Shown: in pieces, positions 21,078 through 31,952 of the stretch
How positions within the stretch are numbered: position 1 is the stretch's first letter
Layout: each line of letters opens with the position of its first letter
Origin: a candidate division WS6 bacterium OLB21
GTDB taxonomy: Bacteria > Patescibacteriota > Dojkabacteria > B142 > OLB20
DNA: 64,000 nucleotides
Assembly: GCA_001567305.1 (NCBI GenBank)
Contig: JYPD01000025.1
Location: 62,001 to 126,000, forward strand
Reading direction: 5' to 3'
The notes under the pieces: generated by a model
The model's input: the letters and a program-made list of their open reading frames with translations, nothing else
Told to the model about the DNA's origin: nothing
Databases searched by the model: none
Program-made: the position numbers and the translations under genes

Positions 21078-21452
21078 TTAATGTCGAATCATTGTGTCCA
21101 CAAATATTACAACAAATAGAAGCATGCTTATCCCAACGAAAATCCCTCCGATAAGAATAGGGATGCTGTCTGGCGAGTTTAACGAAGTATCGAATTGTAT
21201 GTTTACAATTGGTATGTTAATTATGCTTTCGTCATCTGTTGAGATGCCGGCAACTCTACCTGCTTGATTAGCGTCTTCGCTTTCTGTTGCAATTGTTGTG
21301 CCGACCTGCTGTGTTTCTTTGTCGTGATTCGTAATAATTAGAACTGGTAGCAGAAAGATTGCACAGAATAGAAAAACTATAGAGGCTAATTGAGCTATTG
21401 TCAGTTCAATATCGATATAAAGTTGCTTTGCAATGTTTACTCTTTTCTTCAT
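21078..21452 (-). CDS. Small membrane protein with two helices, unknown
   Basis: The 124-residue protein has helices at about 19-40 and 98-120, separated by a polar loop rich in D, E, S and T. The loop is probably extracellular. I do not recognise a family. Its ATG directly follows the reconstructed mltG stop (TAA ATG), so translation is probably coupled to mltG. Confidence 0.65.
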   Translation of the reverse strand: MKKRVNIAKQLYIDIELTIAQLASIVFLFCAIFLLPVLIITNHDKETQQVGTTIATESEDANQAGRVAGISTDDESIINIPIVNIQFDTSLNSPDSIPILIGGIFVGISMLLFVVIFVDTMIRH

Positions 21453-22509
21453 TTATAAGTATTTTCTAATATTTGCATTGTGCTCTGCAAGTGTCTTTGC
21501 TAAATGCATCTTGCCACTTAGATCATGAATATAAAACCAGTAGTCGTTTTTTTTCTGGGTAAATTGAGCCAAGAATGGCATCTTTTCCGGGATTACTAAT
21601 CGGAGTTGGTGGCAATCCTGTATATTTGTATGTATTGTACCTGCTTTCTGAACTCTTTAATCGAAATGCGTCAGCTTTCCAATCCTTTGCAATGTATAAA
21701 AGTGTAGCATCTATTTGCAGCAGTCTGACTCCTTCAACTCCATCTTCGTTTCTTCTGCGGATAATATCTGCAATAATAGGCGATTCCGAAGCAGAAAATG
21801 CTTCTCTTTCAACCATAGAGGCGATATTCAAGATTTCATACAAACCATATTTCGAGTTTTTTATAGTGACAAAATCATCTGCGGATAAAGCCTGTCTAAG
21901 TGTTGTAATTTGTCTTTCAATTACCTCTTGAGTGGTTGTAGATTTTGTGAAGAAATATGTTTCAGGGTAAAGGAATCCTTCAAGTGAGACTCCATTAGGT
22001 TTGTGTTCATCTAAAAATGTGGCAACTGTGCTTGTGAAATTTATTTTGTCTGGGTTTTCGGCAATCTTTACATAATCTGCCTCAGAGAAGTTTGTTGCCC
22101 CTGCATTTTCAAAGCTTATAGCAACTATTTTTGCAATCTCATCAAGTCGAAGACCTTCTGGAATTGTTACCTTAAATTCGTCTGCTCGCCTTGAAGACTG
22201 CAGTGCCGCAACAATTTCTGGTATAGTTTGCGATGGTGATAAGTCGAATAGCCCTGCTTGAATGCCGGACGAAAGGGAAGTGTTCAAACGCAGATAAATT
22301 AATAGAACAGTTTTATCGTTAATCAGGCCTTGTTGAAGTAACTTCTCTGCGATTACATCTGATGATTCTCCGGGCAGCACTTCGAATACGATTCGAGAGT
22401 CGCCGCCTACAGAGTTGTTGAGCTGTGTTTCATACCAACGATAAGCTACGAATACCACAAGTCCGAAAATTACTAAAAGCCAGACAATAATTTTTATGAG
22501 TTTAACCAT
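21453..22509 (-). CDS. mltG: Endolytic murein transglycosylase MltG, frameshifted at C-terminus
   Basis: MltG cuts nascent glycan strands at the membrane and so sets their length. An N-terminal membrane helix (about 5-24) is followed by the YceG-like domain with LEGFLYPETYF, SMVEREA (the catalytic glutamate) and YNTYKYTGLPPTPISNPG. The frame then meets an A8 run (T8 at 21547-21554 on the plus strand) and reads out as RLLVLYS. Removing one base restores EKNDYWFYI and a normal family ending through HLAKTLAEHNANI to a stop at 21453. The joined length is about 351 residues. It sits next to ruvX, a pairing common in bacteria. Confidence 0.94.
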
Positions 22510-22558
22510 GTTTGTAGTTTATGAAAGCATATAATTGTATGTATTCTAATTGTTTCGG

Positions 22559-22954
22559 TCAATTCTTGTCTGTACTGTCAAGGTACTCTTGTAGAATGAT
22601 TCTTGCGGCTTCGCTGTCAGAATTTTCTCTTTTTCTGCTTCTGGCTCCCAATTCAGCTTTTTTACTGGAATAGGATTCGTCCCAAAGAATTACTTTTAAA
22701 CCAGTTTCTTTGCTTAGTTCTTCGGCAAAACCTCTGGTGAGCGTTGTCTGTTCTGTATCTCCGTAGTAACCGACCGGCAGGCCCAGAACAATCACCTCGA
22801 TCTTGTATTTGGAAATTAATTCTTTAAGTGTTCGTAGAAGCTTGGATTTGTCTTTTGCCTTGATTGTTTCAAGAGCCTTTGCAACGATCCCATATTCGTC
22901 AGAAACTGCAATGCCAGTTTTGCTTAATCCGTAGTCAATAGATAGATAAGTCAT
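22559..22954 (-). CDS. ruvX: YqgF/RuvX, putative pre-16S rRNA nuclease
   Basis: This RNase H-like protein of 131 residues is thought to finish the 5' end of 16S rRNA. The ATG at 22954 gives YLSIDYGLSKTGIAVSD (first catalytic Asp), then VLGLPVGYYGD, WDESYSSKKAE (Glu) and NSDSEAARIILQEYL (last Asp). The strand order matches the family. A further 7 codons are open upstream but are not family-like. The gene is divergent from pnp. Confidence 0.93.
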   Translation of the reverse strand: MTYLSIDYGLSKTGIAVSDEYGIVAKALETIKAKDKSKLLRTLKELISKYKIEVIVLGLPVGYYGDTEQTTLTRGFAEELSKETGLKVILWDESYSSKKAELGARSRKRENSDSEAARIILQEYLDSTDKN

Positions 22955-22996
22955 AAGCAATTGTAGCAACTTCATCTGCTAATACCAAAAAAGTGT

Positions 22997-23002
22997 TATA
23001 AT
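22997..23002 (+). promoter_or_regulatory. Candidate -10 element upstream of pnp
   Basis: A perfect TATAAT lies about 130 bases before the pnp ATG, in the gap between divergent ruvX and pnp. The region 17 bases upstream has no good -35 hexamer, so the call is weak. If used, the pnp leader would be about 125 bases, in which PNPase autoregulation could act, as known in other bacteria. Confidence 0.3.
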
Positions 23003-23129
23003 CGGGATGTTTATTTTATCTTGTAAATAAGTAAATCAGCGTGAAGGAATTTAAAGAGAGTTTAATTAGATTTGAGCGCTCTTCCGAATTTCTCCACCAG
23101 TACTTGTTTACAGCAAGAAAGTTATTTAT

Positions 23130-25261
23130 ATGAGTACTAAGAATTCAGAGTACAAAAAAAATGCTACCTTTTAACGGTGGCGAGTTAGTTTTATCTACTG
23201 GCAGACTTGCTCCTAGAGCAGAATCATCTGTATTGCTACAGATTGGCGGCACTGTTGTGCTTACAATAGTTTCGATCAGCAAAGAAGATACAGATCTTGA
23301 TTACTTCCCGCTAACAATAGAATATCTCGAAAGATTCTATGCCGGAGGCATTATTTCTGGTTCAAGATTTCAAAAAACGCGAAGGAAGACCATCAGACGA
23401 TGCAACACTCGTTGCCAGACAAGTAGACCATTCAATTAGATCCTTATTCCCAAAAAGTTTTAAGAAGGATGTAAATGTAATTATTAATGTCATGACCTAT
23501 GATCAGGAGCATGACCCAGAGACCCTTGCCGTAACATCGGCGTCCATGGCTTTAATGATTTCCTCTATCCCTTTCAACGGACCAAGCGCCAGCGTAAAGG
23601 TTGGTATTAAAGACGGATCATTCATTCTTAATCCAACTTCATCCGCGCAAGAAGGGCTTGATTCAGAATTCATTGTTTCTGTTCGTGAAGATAGAGTTCT
23701 AAATATTGAAGGTTATGGAAACGAAGTCCCAGAAGAAATGATGGGCGAATTGCTCGATTTCGCGGTTAAGTCCTGCCAACCTTTGTTGGATTTTCAAAAG
23801 CAGATTGCCAAAGAAATCGGTAAAGAGAAATTAGAAGTGCTAGATCTTCCGGTTCCTGAAGAATTAATTGTTGATGCTAAAGAGCTTTTCAGCGAAGACA
23901 TAACCAAGGGACTTTACGATCAAGAAAAAAGAAATGTTATCTTTGCAGAAGTCGCAGCTGCACTTCAAAAGAAGCATAACCCAGATAACTTAACAGATGG
24001 AATTACTAAAGGACAGGCATTAGAAGCCGTCGAATATGTCGCAAGAAAACTAATGCGAGAAGGTGTATTAACTTCAGAAAAGCGAACTAGCGGTAGAAAG
24101 ATAGACGAAATCAGAGAATTAGATATTGAGGTCGGAGTTCTTCCAAGGGTACATGGTTCGGCTTTGTTCCAAAGAGGACAGACTCAGTGTCTATCTGTTG
24201 TTACCTTAGGTAATATGCGCCTTGCTCAGTTGTCAGAAAGTTTTGAAGGTGAGCACGAAAAAACATTTATACATCACTATAATGGCCCAAGATACTCTCT
24301 TGGCGAAGCGGGAAGATTCAATTACTATCCCGGAAGGAGAGAAGTAGGCCATGGACACATTACAGAAAACGCACTTAAAGCAGTGCTTCCCTCTAGTGAA
24401 GACTTTGCTTATACAATCAGAGTTGTATCCGAAATCCTTGCCCAAAGAGGGTCAAGCTCTATGGCGGCGGCATGCGGAACGACCCTTGCACTTATGGATG
24501 CGGGAGTCCCAATTCGAAAACCAGTTGCAGGTATTTCGGTTGGTCTTGTTACCGATGATACAGATTTAAGCAAGTTTAAGTTGCTCACAGATATTGAAGA
24601 TGTCGAAGACTTTTATGGGGACATGGACTTCAAAGTTACAGGAACAGATTTAGGTGTAACTGCGATTCAGTTGGACAACAAACTTATGGGTGTTCCAGTC
24701 GCAATTCTTAAAGAAGCTTTTATACGAGCAAAAGAAGCAAGAACTTATCTTCTGTCCGAAATGACAAAGATAATATCAGCTCCTAGAGGTTCACTTAGTG
24801 AATTCGCTCCTAAGGTACAGTCGGTAAGAATTAACCCTGCAAAGATTGGCGAACTTATCGGTCCCGGTGGAAAAGTCATTAAAGGTATCCTTGAAGCTGT
24901 TGGAGAAGATATTGATATCAATATCCAAGACGATGGAAGAGTCGACATAAGTTCTGTTAAACAAGAACTTATCGACATGGCTAAAGAAAAGGTGCTGTCA
25001 CTTATGGAAGAGCCAGAAGTTGGAAAAATCTACACCGGTGTTGTTGACAAAATTATGGAATACGGAGCTTTTGTTGATGTAAACAGCAATATTTCGGGGT
25101 TATTGCATATTTCAGAGATGTCCGATCAGTTTGTAAAGGATCCAAGACAAGTTGTTAAAGAAGGAGATCGTGTCACAGTTAAACTTCTCAAGATGGAAAA
25201 CGGCAGGATTAACTTCACAATGAAAGGTCTAAACAAGCAGAATCCTGAGTCCGAAAGTTAA
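23130..25261 (+). CDS. pnp: Polyribonucleotide nucleotidyltransferase (PNPase), two frameshifts
   Basis: PNPase degrades RNA 3' to 5' by phosphorolysis. The likely start is the ATG at 23130 (MSTKNSEYKK). An A8 run at 23154-23161 with one extra base separates it from the main frame, and a second extra A in the A6 run at 23372-23377 breaks GSRFQ-KREGRPSDDA, a hallmark PNPase motif. After correction the protein has about 709 residues. It contains two RNase PH domains, with SMAAACGTTLALMDAGVP in the second, then a KH domain (IGELIGPGGKVIKGI) and an S1 domain (VGKIYTGVVDKIMEYGAFV). The KH and S1 domains bind RNA. It is followed 20 bases later by murJ. Confidence 0.95.
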
Positions 25262-25281
25262 GCATATATAAATAAGGGCAA

Positions 25282-27001
25282 ATGGTTCGCCGCACTTTTA
25301 GTTCACTTAAAAACCTGCTTCTTAAAGAGCAAAATGAAATCATTTCGGCCGTAGCAGTGCTGATGGTGCTTTCACTGGTGACCAAGTTGACTGGAATGGT
25401 CTTCCTAACCTTGGTTGCCAGACAATTCGGAGCCTCCCTGGAAACAGATAAGTTTTACTTGGCTTCGGTAATCCCAGAAATGATTACAAACATCATCTTG
25501 CTGGGTGCTGTCTCTGGTGCGATTATCCCAATATTCGTAAAACTGCGTGAAGACAAAGGAGAACAAATGTTCTTGCGAAGTTTTAGTTCCACCATGAACA
25601 CGGCAATGCTTTCCTTTGTGGTGCTTTCTGTTATCGCAGCTTTGTTTTCCAGAGAACTGGTTCCGTTTGCTATAAACTTATCGGGTGGTAGTCCCCTTAA
25701 TGATCCTCAAGTTATAAACGATGTTGTCTGGATGATGCGTATAATGCTCATCCCTCAAATTGTTCTCGGACTAAGTGCCTTTGTTTCAACAAGTCTAAAT
25801 ATCTATAGCAGATTCATTATTCCGCAACTTGCTCCGTTATTTTTTAATATTGGTAAGATCATCGGAGTCTTGCTAATTGTTCCGTTAATGGGTGGTAGCA
25901 TCTGGGGATTAATCTGGGGAACTCTGCTAGGATCGCTGCTACATTTATTGATTCAGCTACCTTTGCTTTGGCATCTGCGCTTAAAGTTTAACTTACTTCT
26001 GTTTGATTTCCGTGATAAATATTTCCGTCAGGCAGTAAGGTTAGGTGCTCCTAGGGTGGCAAGTCTAAGTGTGGAGCAGTTTGCAAGCGTTATTGATAGT
26101 ATCATTGCGATAGGTCTAGCAAAAGGATCTTTGACTGTTTACCAGCTTGGAGTCAGATTGATATCAATTCCACTTAATCTCTTTGGAACAACATATTCAA
26201 TTGCAGCATTCCCCACTTTGGCTAGGCTTCATGCCAATGGAAATCGTGAAGAATTTGGGATGCTCATTAATAAACTAATACAGCAAGTGTTTTTTTTAGC
26301 AATTCCGGTAACCGTTCTTCTGCTTGTATTAAGAATACCTATTGTGCGTTTAGTTTACGGTATTTTAGGAGGTAATTTTACTTGGGAGGACACACTACAG
26401 GTTGCTTGGGTTGTTATGTTCTTTTCTCTAGGTTTGGTTTTTGAAACTCTCCGCAGTGCTTTGTTCAGGGTTTACTATGCTATGCATAATTCGATAATCC
26501 CCTTGATATCTAGTGTGATAGTTGTAGTAACCGGCATAACTACCGGAATATTATTAACAAATTACTTCAGTCACTTTACTTCTTTCTCTTTGCAAAACAT
26601 AACCTGGGATATTAATTATTTCTTTACAAAATCTGATGGACCTGCTGGAGTTGGAGGTCTGGCATTAAGTTCAAGTATCGTGTTTACGCTCGAGTTCTTT
26701 TTCTTGGTTTTTGTTTTATATAAGAAGAAGGTAATTAAACTAAGACCAATTGTTAAATCTGCGGCAAAAAAAATTCTTGGCAGGTCTGATCATGTTTGTT
26801 ATCTCTTACGCAATGCTCAAACTCTGGGATGAAGTGTTAAATACTGCCAGGACTCTTCAACTAACTGTTCTGACTATCACAACAATAATCTCTTCTTTCA
26901 TGCTTTATCTTTGGACAAGTTTTGTACTCGGTGTGCCAGAGGTTGAGCTCTTCATGAACTATATAGGTAGACTTCTTCGAAAGCTCAAGAAAAGCATTTG
27001 A
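25282..27001 (+). CDS. murJ: Lipid II flippase MurJ, frameshifted near C-terminus
   Basis: MurJ flips lipid II across the membrane for wall synthesis. The protein has about 14 helices and the MVF/MurJ opening (SLVTKLTGMVFLTLVARQFG). Further family features include MMRIMLIPQIVLGLSAF and LGAPRVASLSVEQFASVID. An A8 run at 26766-26773 with one extra base cuts the last ~76 residues off; joined, the end reads KKFLAGLIMFVISYAML, another helix. The joined length is about 572 residues, slightly longer than typical. It is between pnp and a single-helix protein gene on the same strand. Confidence 0.92.
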
Positions 27002-27072
27002 GTCACAGGTGTGCGGTGTTATAAACTGTAATTGTTTAAGCAGGTTCTTATAACTGAAGAAAAGGAAAAATC

Positions 27073-27894
27073 ATGAATAAAAACAAAGAAATAAGCCCTC
27101 TTAAGCAAGTCGGGCCAGAAACAACACGAGAAAAGATTCCTGCATCAATTCAACAGTTCAATCAATATAACTATTATCAACAGCAAACTACTACAGATAA
27201 ACCTAAGTCTAGAAAATTCAATCTACTATCGCCATTTAAGCTTCTACTTATGCCTTTTAAGTTATTAGGGTTGATTCGAAAGGCTATTACCACAGGTTGT
27301 TTTTTTATTGTTTTAGGAATAATACTATTCGTTCTTTTCATAGTATTTAGACCAGTGTTTTTGTGGAATCCGTTTAAAGATTTTCTCAACGAAGGTTTGC
27401 AGCCATATCCAATGGAAATTGATATGCAAGGTTTTTATGAAGCAGCAAGTATTTCAGCCAGTTCAACCAGAAGGCTTGAAATCACAGAGGAAGAACTTGC
27501 TGCATTGTTCAAGCAACATCTTACAGATGAAACCGATTTAAGGACACAAATAAGTCCGGACAGAGTACGAGTAATGGTTAATGTTGAAGAGTCCGACCAC
27601 CCACTTTGGTTAGTTGCAGATATCAGCAAAAATGAAGCAGACACTTTTTCTCTAACCAATGCCGGATTTGTCCGCTTCGGGTTCCCCGGAGGAATCAATT
27701 CGGTAATTGGAGATAGAATTTTTTCTGTGCTGGATTTAAAAAAACAACAAGTCGCCGGAAATTCCAATACCAGATTTTTCAACTTTCTACTTGATCATGC
27801 TAGATTTACCAAGAATGTTGTCTTAAAAGATGTTGAACTTGAAGAAGGTCGAATTACTCTAAACTTCGAATCTAAGAAACCGGAGGGCTTTTGA
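27073..27894 (+). CDS. Single-helix membrane protein, unknown
   Basis: The 273-residue protein has a polar N-terminus with Q/N/Y runs (residues 28-40), a membrane helix at about 71-96, and an extracellular domain ending VELEEGRITLNFESKKP. That ending and the SISASSTRRLEITEEELAAL segment look like lipid-binding LmeA/DUF2993-type domains, but the match is weak. A good Shine-Dalgarno (AAGGAAA) precedes the ATG. Its TGA overlaps the holA ATG (ATGA). Confidence 0.7.
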   Translation: MNKNKEISPLKQVGPETTREKIPASIQQFNQYNYYQQQTTTDKPKSRKFNLLSPFKLLLMPFKLLGLIRKAITTGCFFIVLGIILFVLFIVFRPVFLWNPFKDFLNEGLQPYPMEIDMQGFYEAASISASSTRRLEITEEELAALFKQHLTDETDLRTQISPDRVRVMVNVEESDHPLWLVADISKNEADTFSLTNAGFVRFGFPGGINSVIGDRIFSVLDLKKQQVAGNSNTRFFNFLLDHARFTKNVVLKDVELEEGRITLNFESKKPEGF

Positions 27895-28807
27895 TGATCT
27901 ATCTACTGCACGGAGAGAATACATTTGCCAGTAGTCAGCAGATGAATGGACTATTAAATGGTGAATACTCGCTTATTGACGGTTCTGTCCTAGACAGCAT
28001 TGATCCAATATTTCAGCAGAGCGATTCAATTTCTATGTTCGCTGGGTTAACTCAGAAAAAACACTTGTAAAAAGGTTCTTTTCAAATCGTAAGAAAACCT
28101 TGCAAGAAAAATTGTTAACTGAACTCGAAACTAGAACCGAACTTCCCGAGATTATCTTCTGGGAATCCGGGAAGGTTGATGCCAGACTAAAGTTATACAA
28201 ATACATAAGCAAGCATGGCAAAGTTGTCGAATCTACAATCTTGAATGAATCAAATGTGATCAATTGGCTAGTTAAGTATGCGGATGAAAAGGATGTGAAT
28301 TTGAGTTCTAGTATTGCACGAACAATTGTAAATCATGTGGGAACAAACCAACATATATTAGCGGGTGAGGTAGATAAGCTTATTCTGCTTGCGAAATCTC
28401 ACGAAAGGAATTTTTTGGTAGAGGAAGATATCTCGATTCTAGCAGGTTCAACCCTAGAGGCAAGCAGGTGGGATCTACTCGAGGCTATAAATAGCGGAAA
28501 CAAGAAGCTATCGCTACAGCTTGTTAATCAGATTCTCCAGAACCCGAACGAATTCCAGCCACTAGTGGGACTCTTGGCTTGGCAATTCAGAACCTTATAT
28601 TTGGTTTCTAGAAAAGACCTGACAACAGTAGATCTGGCAGAATTAGGAATTAAGGGATATGTCCTTCAGAAAGCAAGGTCTTACCTGCATAAAACAAATT
28701 CGCAAAAGATACTTGTCTTGCATCATAAGTTGGCCAATCTAGATTTAGCTGTGAAAGAGGGTCGGATTGATGCTAGAATAGGTATCAATATGTTGCTTAC
28801 TATTTGA
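27894..28807 (+). CDS. holA: DNA polymerase III delta subunit (clamp loader), frameshifted
   Basis: HolA opens the sliding clamp during clamp loading. The N-terminus MIYLLHGENTF is the family start. The frame ends after SMFAGLTQKKHL at an A6 run (28056-28061) that is one base short. Adding one gives QKKTLVKRFFSNRKKTLQEKL, then EIIFWESGKVDARLKLYKYI and the family's domain III (LAGEVDKLILLA, then WDLLEAINSGNKKLSLQLV). The joined protein has about 304 residues, somewhat short of the usual 330-340. It overlaps both neighbouring genes by one base. Confidence 0.88.
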
Positions 28808-30017
28808 TGAGATCCTTTGCAAGAATACTATTAGTTATTGTGATAATTGCTTCCAATCTATTTCTTGGTGGTAATACTGTAGATTCTCAACAGGTGATTA
28901 GCAGATCAAGTTTTTCTTTAGAAGAGAATTCTATACCTACAGATGACTCTTTCTCACCTGCAAAATCAATCTATATTTCTCCGGTTAGCATAGAATCGGC
29001 CAGATTTATCAGTGATGAAAAGTGGTATGAAGGTATCTATTACTACCAACCTTTCGTCTCAATCAGGGTGATTTTCTTTATCATTATGTTGTTACGAGAA
29101 ATGGATTAATCTATCAGGGCAACTTAAAGGGAGAAGATCATCGTTTCTTGTTTGAAGACGAGAGTGAGAAGCCAATTGTTATTGCCTATCTTACTCCCGA
29201 AGGGGAATCAGACTTCTCGGTAGAAGCACTAGAAAGAATAAAAGATTTGGCCTCCACAATTGCCAATAGAAACTCTGTTGATCCTTCGTTAATTGAAGCT
29301 AGAGATGTGCAGTTCGTGGCAAAGCAAGGAGAGGCAATTAAATTGCGCAGTCGCAAATTAACTGGCAGATGGGAAAGATCCGTTACTGCAATTTCTGATT
29401 TTGTAAAAGATAACTACAATCCAGTCCCGAAACAGATTAGTTTCGCAGTCGATTCGGTATCACTACCTTCAGAAGCCGTTAATTATGGCGACAATGTTCT
29501 AATGAATATTACCATCAGAAACACAGGTCAAGATATTTATTATCAGGGTCAAGAAGCGGATCCAATTATTTCTAAGGTCTCGTCAGAACCAAGTAAATTC
29601 TTTCTAAACCAGATCTGGCTAAGCCAAACTCAAGCAGCAATTGGTTTAGATAATGCCATAATTAGACCTGGTGAAACCGGCACTTATCAAGTCAGAATAG
29701 GTGTGCCATTGTTCTTTGGAGAGATTGTTGAGACATTCGAGCTAGCTGATTCTTTGGGTAGAACATACCCAGATAGTAGGTTTGATCTTAAATTGCAAGT
29801 TAATCGACCCGACCGTGAAGTTGTCGAAATTACACAAACAGAAACAGGACAGTTAAATGTTAGAGAAAACCCTAACGGATCTGCACCAATTAGTGGAAGA
29901 GTCACTCCAGGACAGCGATTCTTTGTTATTGAAAGAACTACCAATGGCTGGATTAAACTTGACTTAGGAGATAATAAAACAGGGTGGGTGGTGGCTTCGT
30001 ATACTCGTGTTGTATAG
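28807..30017 (+). CDS. Degenerate PGRP-like domain plus SH3 protein, frameshifted
   Basis: A signal peptide (about 5-25) leads to a PGRP/amidase_2-like fold: FLYHYVVTRNGLIYQGN matches the GYHYLI-G-IYEGR core and KPIVIAYLTPEGES the next strand. The frame breaks near 29052-29054 (one T missing). I see no zinc-binding HH pair, no GHRD and no ACPG, so the enzyme site appears lost. A beta-sandwich region follows (FAVDSVSLPSEAVNYGDNVLMNITIRNTGQ). The last ~60 residues are a bacterial SH3 domain (LNVRENPNGSAPISGRV ... GWVVASY), which usually binds peptidoglycan. The joined protein has about 403 residues. I infer a wall-binding, non-catalytic protein. Confidence 0.78.
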
Positions 30018-30040
30018 TGGCGGCAGTAAACTGCCGCCAC
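30017..30040. terminator. Strong GC-rich hairpin between convergent genes
   Basis: GTGGCGGCAG, loop TAAA, CTGCCGCCAC: a perfect ten-pair stem. It begins at the stop codon of the SH3 protein gene and lies just before the stop of the convergent gene. There is no good T run on either side, so it may work as a bidirectional block or protect 3' ends. Confidence 0.6.
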
Positions 30041-30047
30041 AACATCG

Positions 30048-30692
30048 TTAACAACTACTACCAATACATATGTCTCCGTTATGATAGAGTTGCATAAGGT
30101 TTCTTTGCCATGATGTTCCGTTGTCGCCCATCGCCTGGAAATTGACTTTACCTTGATGAACATCTATACGGAAAGTTCTTGTTCCAGAGGCTGCCTGTTC
30201 GTCTTCTAACAGTATTGAGGGAATATCTCCTTCTTTAAGGTGAAGTCGTGCTTTGGGGATATCGTTTCCAGATGTACTTCCGACAAATTGACCGAGTCCT
30301 GTTGCTCTATTGGGGCCATAGAATAAAAAACCGTTTGTTTCTGACCTTAGGGGACCAGAATATAATTCTAAGTTTGCATAGTCGTTGCTGCCTCTAATCA
30401 ATGCTCTGGTAGTTTGTCTGTTTTGAGCATCGGCAGTAGTAAGTTCTAATGTGCTTGGTCCGCCAAGTAATTCTTGTGTAAGTCCGAAAGAGCCACCAAC
30501 ACCATTGGTAATATTCAATAGAGTTTCTGGGGTTGCTGTGCCAACGCCGACTTTGCCACCACTATAATGGATACCTGTCAGATTGGTTTGCCAACCAGTT
30601 GGTTCGTTAGCGAAAGCAGGATTGAAAACATACGCAAGTGCCAATATAACAGATGCAGACATGGCAAGTCGAAGCATTTTTGCTAGGTGCAT
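30048..30692 (-). CDS. Secreted tail-fibre-like beta-rich protein, unknown
   Basis: From the ATG at 30692 the protein has about 214 residues and a clear signal peptide ending VFNPAFA; an in-frame start at 30749 would add another hydrophobic stretch. The mature part contains GGKVGVGTATPETLLNI, the 'GIGTxxP' strand repeat common in phage tail fibres and trimeric adhesins. A second similar strand appears as ARLHLKEGDIPSILLEDE. There is no intramolecular chaperone domain and no membrane anchor. The last residues carry two Cys (CIGSSC). I infer a trimeric surface fibre; the target is unknown. Confidence 0.7.
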   Translation of the reverse strand: MHLAKMLRLAMSASVILALAYVFNPAFANEPTGWQTNLTGIHYSGGKVGVGTATPETLLNITNGVGGSFGLTQELLGGPSTLELTTADAQNRQTTRALIRGSNDYANLELYSGPLRSETNGFLFYGPNRATGLGQFVGSTSGNDIPKARLHLKEGDIPSILLEDEQAASGTRTFRIDVHQGKVNFQAMGDNGTSWQRNLMQLYHNGDICIGSSC

Positions 30693-30796
30693 ATTAAGAT
30701 AGATAATAAGTAATGTTGTAATTATCAAAGTTGGAAATAAAAATATCATTAATTTTTTTACTTTCTAGAAAGCTCCAAAGTTAATAAAAAGTTAGA

Positions 30797-30826
30797 TTGA
30801 CAGCGATAAACTACATCTGTTATTTT
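30797..30826 (+). promoter_or_regulatory. Candidate recA promoter
   Basis: TTGACA (30797-30802) and TATTTT (30821-30826) are separated by 18 bases, about 74 bases before the recA ATG. The -35 is perfect; the -10 is fair. I saw no LexA-type inverted repeat around it. Confidence 0.5.
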
Positions 30827-30899
30827 GAGTAAATACTTAGTTCATTTTCACTGCCGATCTACTCGAAATAGCATTATCTTAGCTATTAATATTTAGACT

Positions 30900-31925
30900 A
30901 TGGCCAAAGACAAAACAGAAAAAGCAGTTGTACAAGAGACCGACGGCAAGAAAAAGGCTCTGACAATGGCAGTCGAGCAAATTGAAAAACAGTTCGGCAA
31001 AGGCTCAATCATGCGCTTGGGCGAAAATGTAAAAAGAACAGATGTAGATGCAATCTCTACAGGTGCTCTATCCTTAGATATTGCATTAGGAGTGGGTGGT
31101 GTTCCCAAGGGCAGAATTATTGAGATATACGGACCAGAATCGTCCGGTAAAACAACGCTCGCCCTTCATATTATTGCCGAAGCCCAAGCTCAAGGCGGGG
31201 TTGCAGCTTTTATTGATGCCGAACATGCACTCGATCCGCTCTATGCTCAACATATCGGAATTAATCTTGACGACCTTCTGATTTCCCAGCCAGACTACGG
31301 AGAACAAGCTCTAGAGATACTCGAAACTCTGATCCGTTCTGGTGCAGTTGATGTCGTCGTTGTTGACTCTGTTGCTGCCCTGACTCCTAGAGCAGAAATA
31401 GAAGGTGATATGGGGGATTCCCATATGGGTCTTCAAGCAAGGCTTATGAGTCAGGCACTTAGAAAAATCACTGCTGTTGCTGCAAAAATGGGGACAACAA
31501 TAATCTTTATAAATCAGTTGCGTATGAAAATCGGTGTTATGTTCGGAAACCCCGAAACTACAACTGGTGGTAATGCCTTAAAATTCTATTCTTCTGTCAG
31601 AATGGAAATTCGAAAAAAAGAGAAGATTGGAACTCTAGAAAATGTTGAAGGGCATAAAGTGAAAGTTAAAGTTGTAAAAAATAAAGTGGCGCCACCATTT
31701 AAAGAGGCAACCTTTGATATTATATATCCAAACGGCATAGATAAACTGAGCTCTTTGCTCGATGCAGCACTTATGTTTAAGATTATCGAAAAAGCCGGAT
31801 CTTGGTTCAAGATGGGTAATAATCAGCTCGGACAAGGTGGAGAAGCCGTTAAAGAACTATTAAGAACAGATAAGAATCTGCGCAAAGAAGTATATGCAGC
31901 TGTTAAAAAGGCTGCCGCAGTTTAA
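30900..31925 (+). CDS. recA: Recombinase RecA
   Basis: RecA pairs homologous DNA strands and is the core of recombination repair. The 341-residue protein keeps the Walker [10 protein letters not shown] at 78-86, the MAW motif region [18 protein letters not shown], loop L1 ([18 protein letters not shown]) and [21 protein letters not shown] in loop L2. The C-terminal tail is short and not strongly acidic. The gene is intact, unlike many neighbours. It is followed 27 bases later by the wHTH-MNT gene. Confidence 0.99.
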   Translation: MAKDKTEKAVVQETDGKKKALTMAVEQIEKQFGKGSIMRLGENVKRTDVDAISTGALSLDIALGVGGVPKGRIIEIYGPESSGKTTLALHIIAEAQAQGGVAAFIDAEHALDPLYAQHIGINLDDLLISQPDYGEQALEILETLIRSGAVDVVVVDSVAALTPRAEIEGDMGDSHMGLQARLMSQALRKITAVAAKMGTTIIFINQLRMKIGVMFGNPETTTGGNALKFYSSVRMEIRKKEKIGTLENVEGHKVKVKVVKNKVAPPFKEATFDIIYPNGIDKLSSLLDAALMFKIIEKAGSWFKMGNNQLGQGGEAVKELLRTDKNLRKEVYAAVKKAAAV

Positions 31926-31952
31926 GAAATTCTATTTAATTTTTAAATTCGA

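Noticed and set aside
23041-23132. 30-codon reading frame starting GTG before pnp
   Set aside because: No family, no ribosome binding site, and it ends inside the likely pnp start; best seen as part of the leader.
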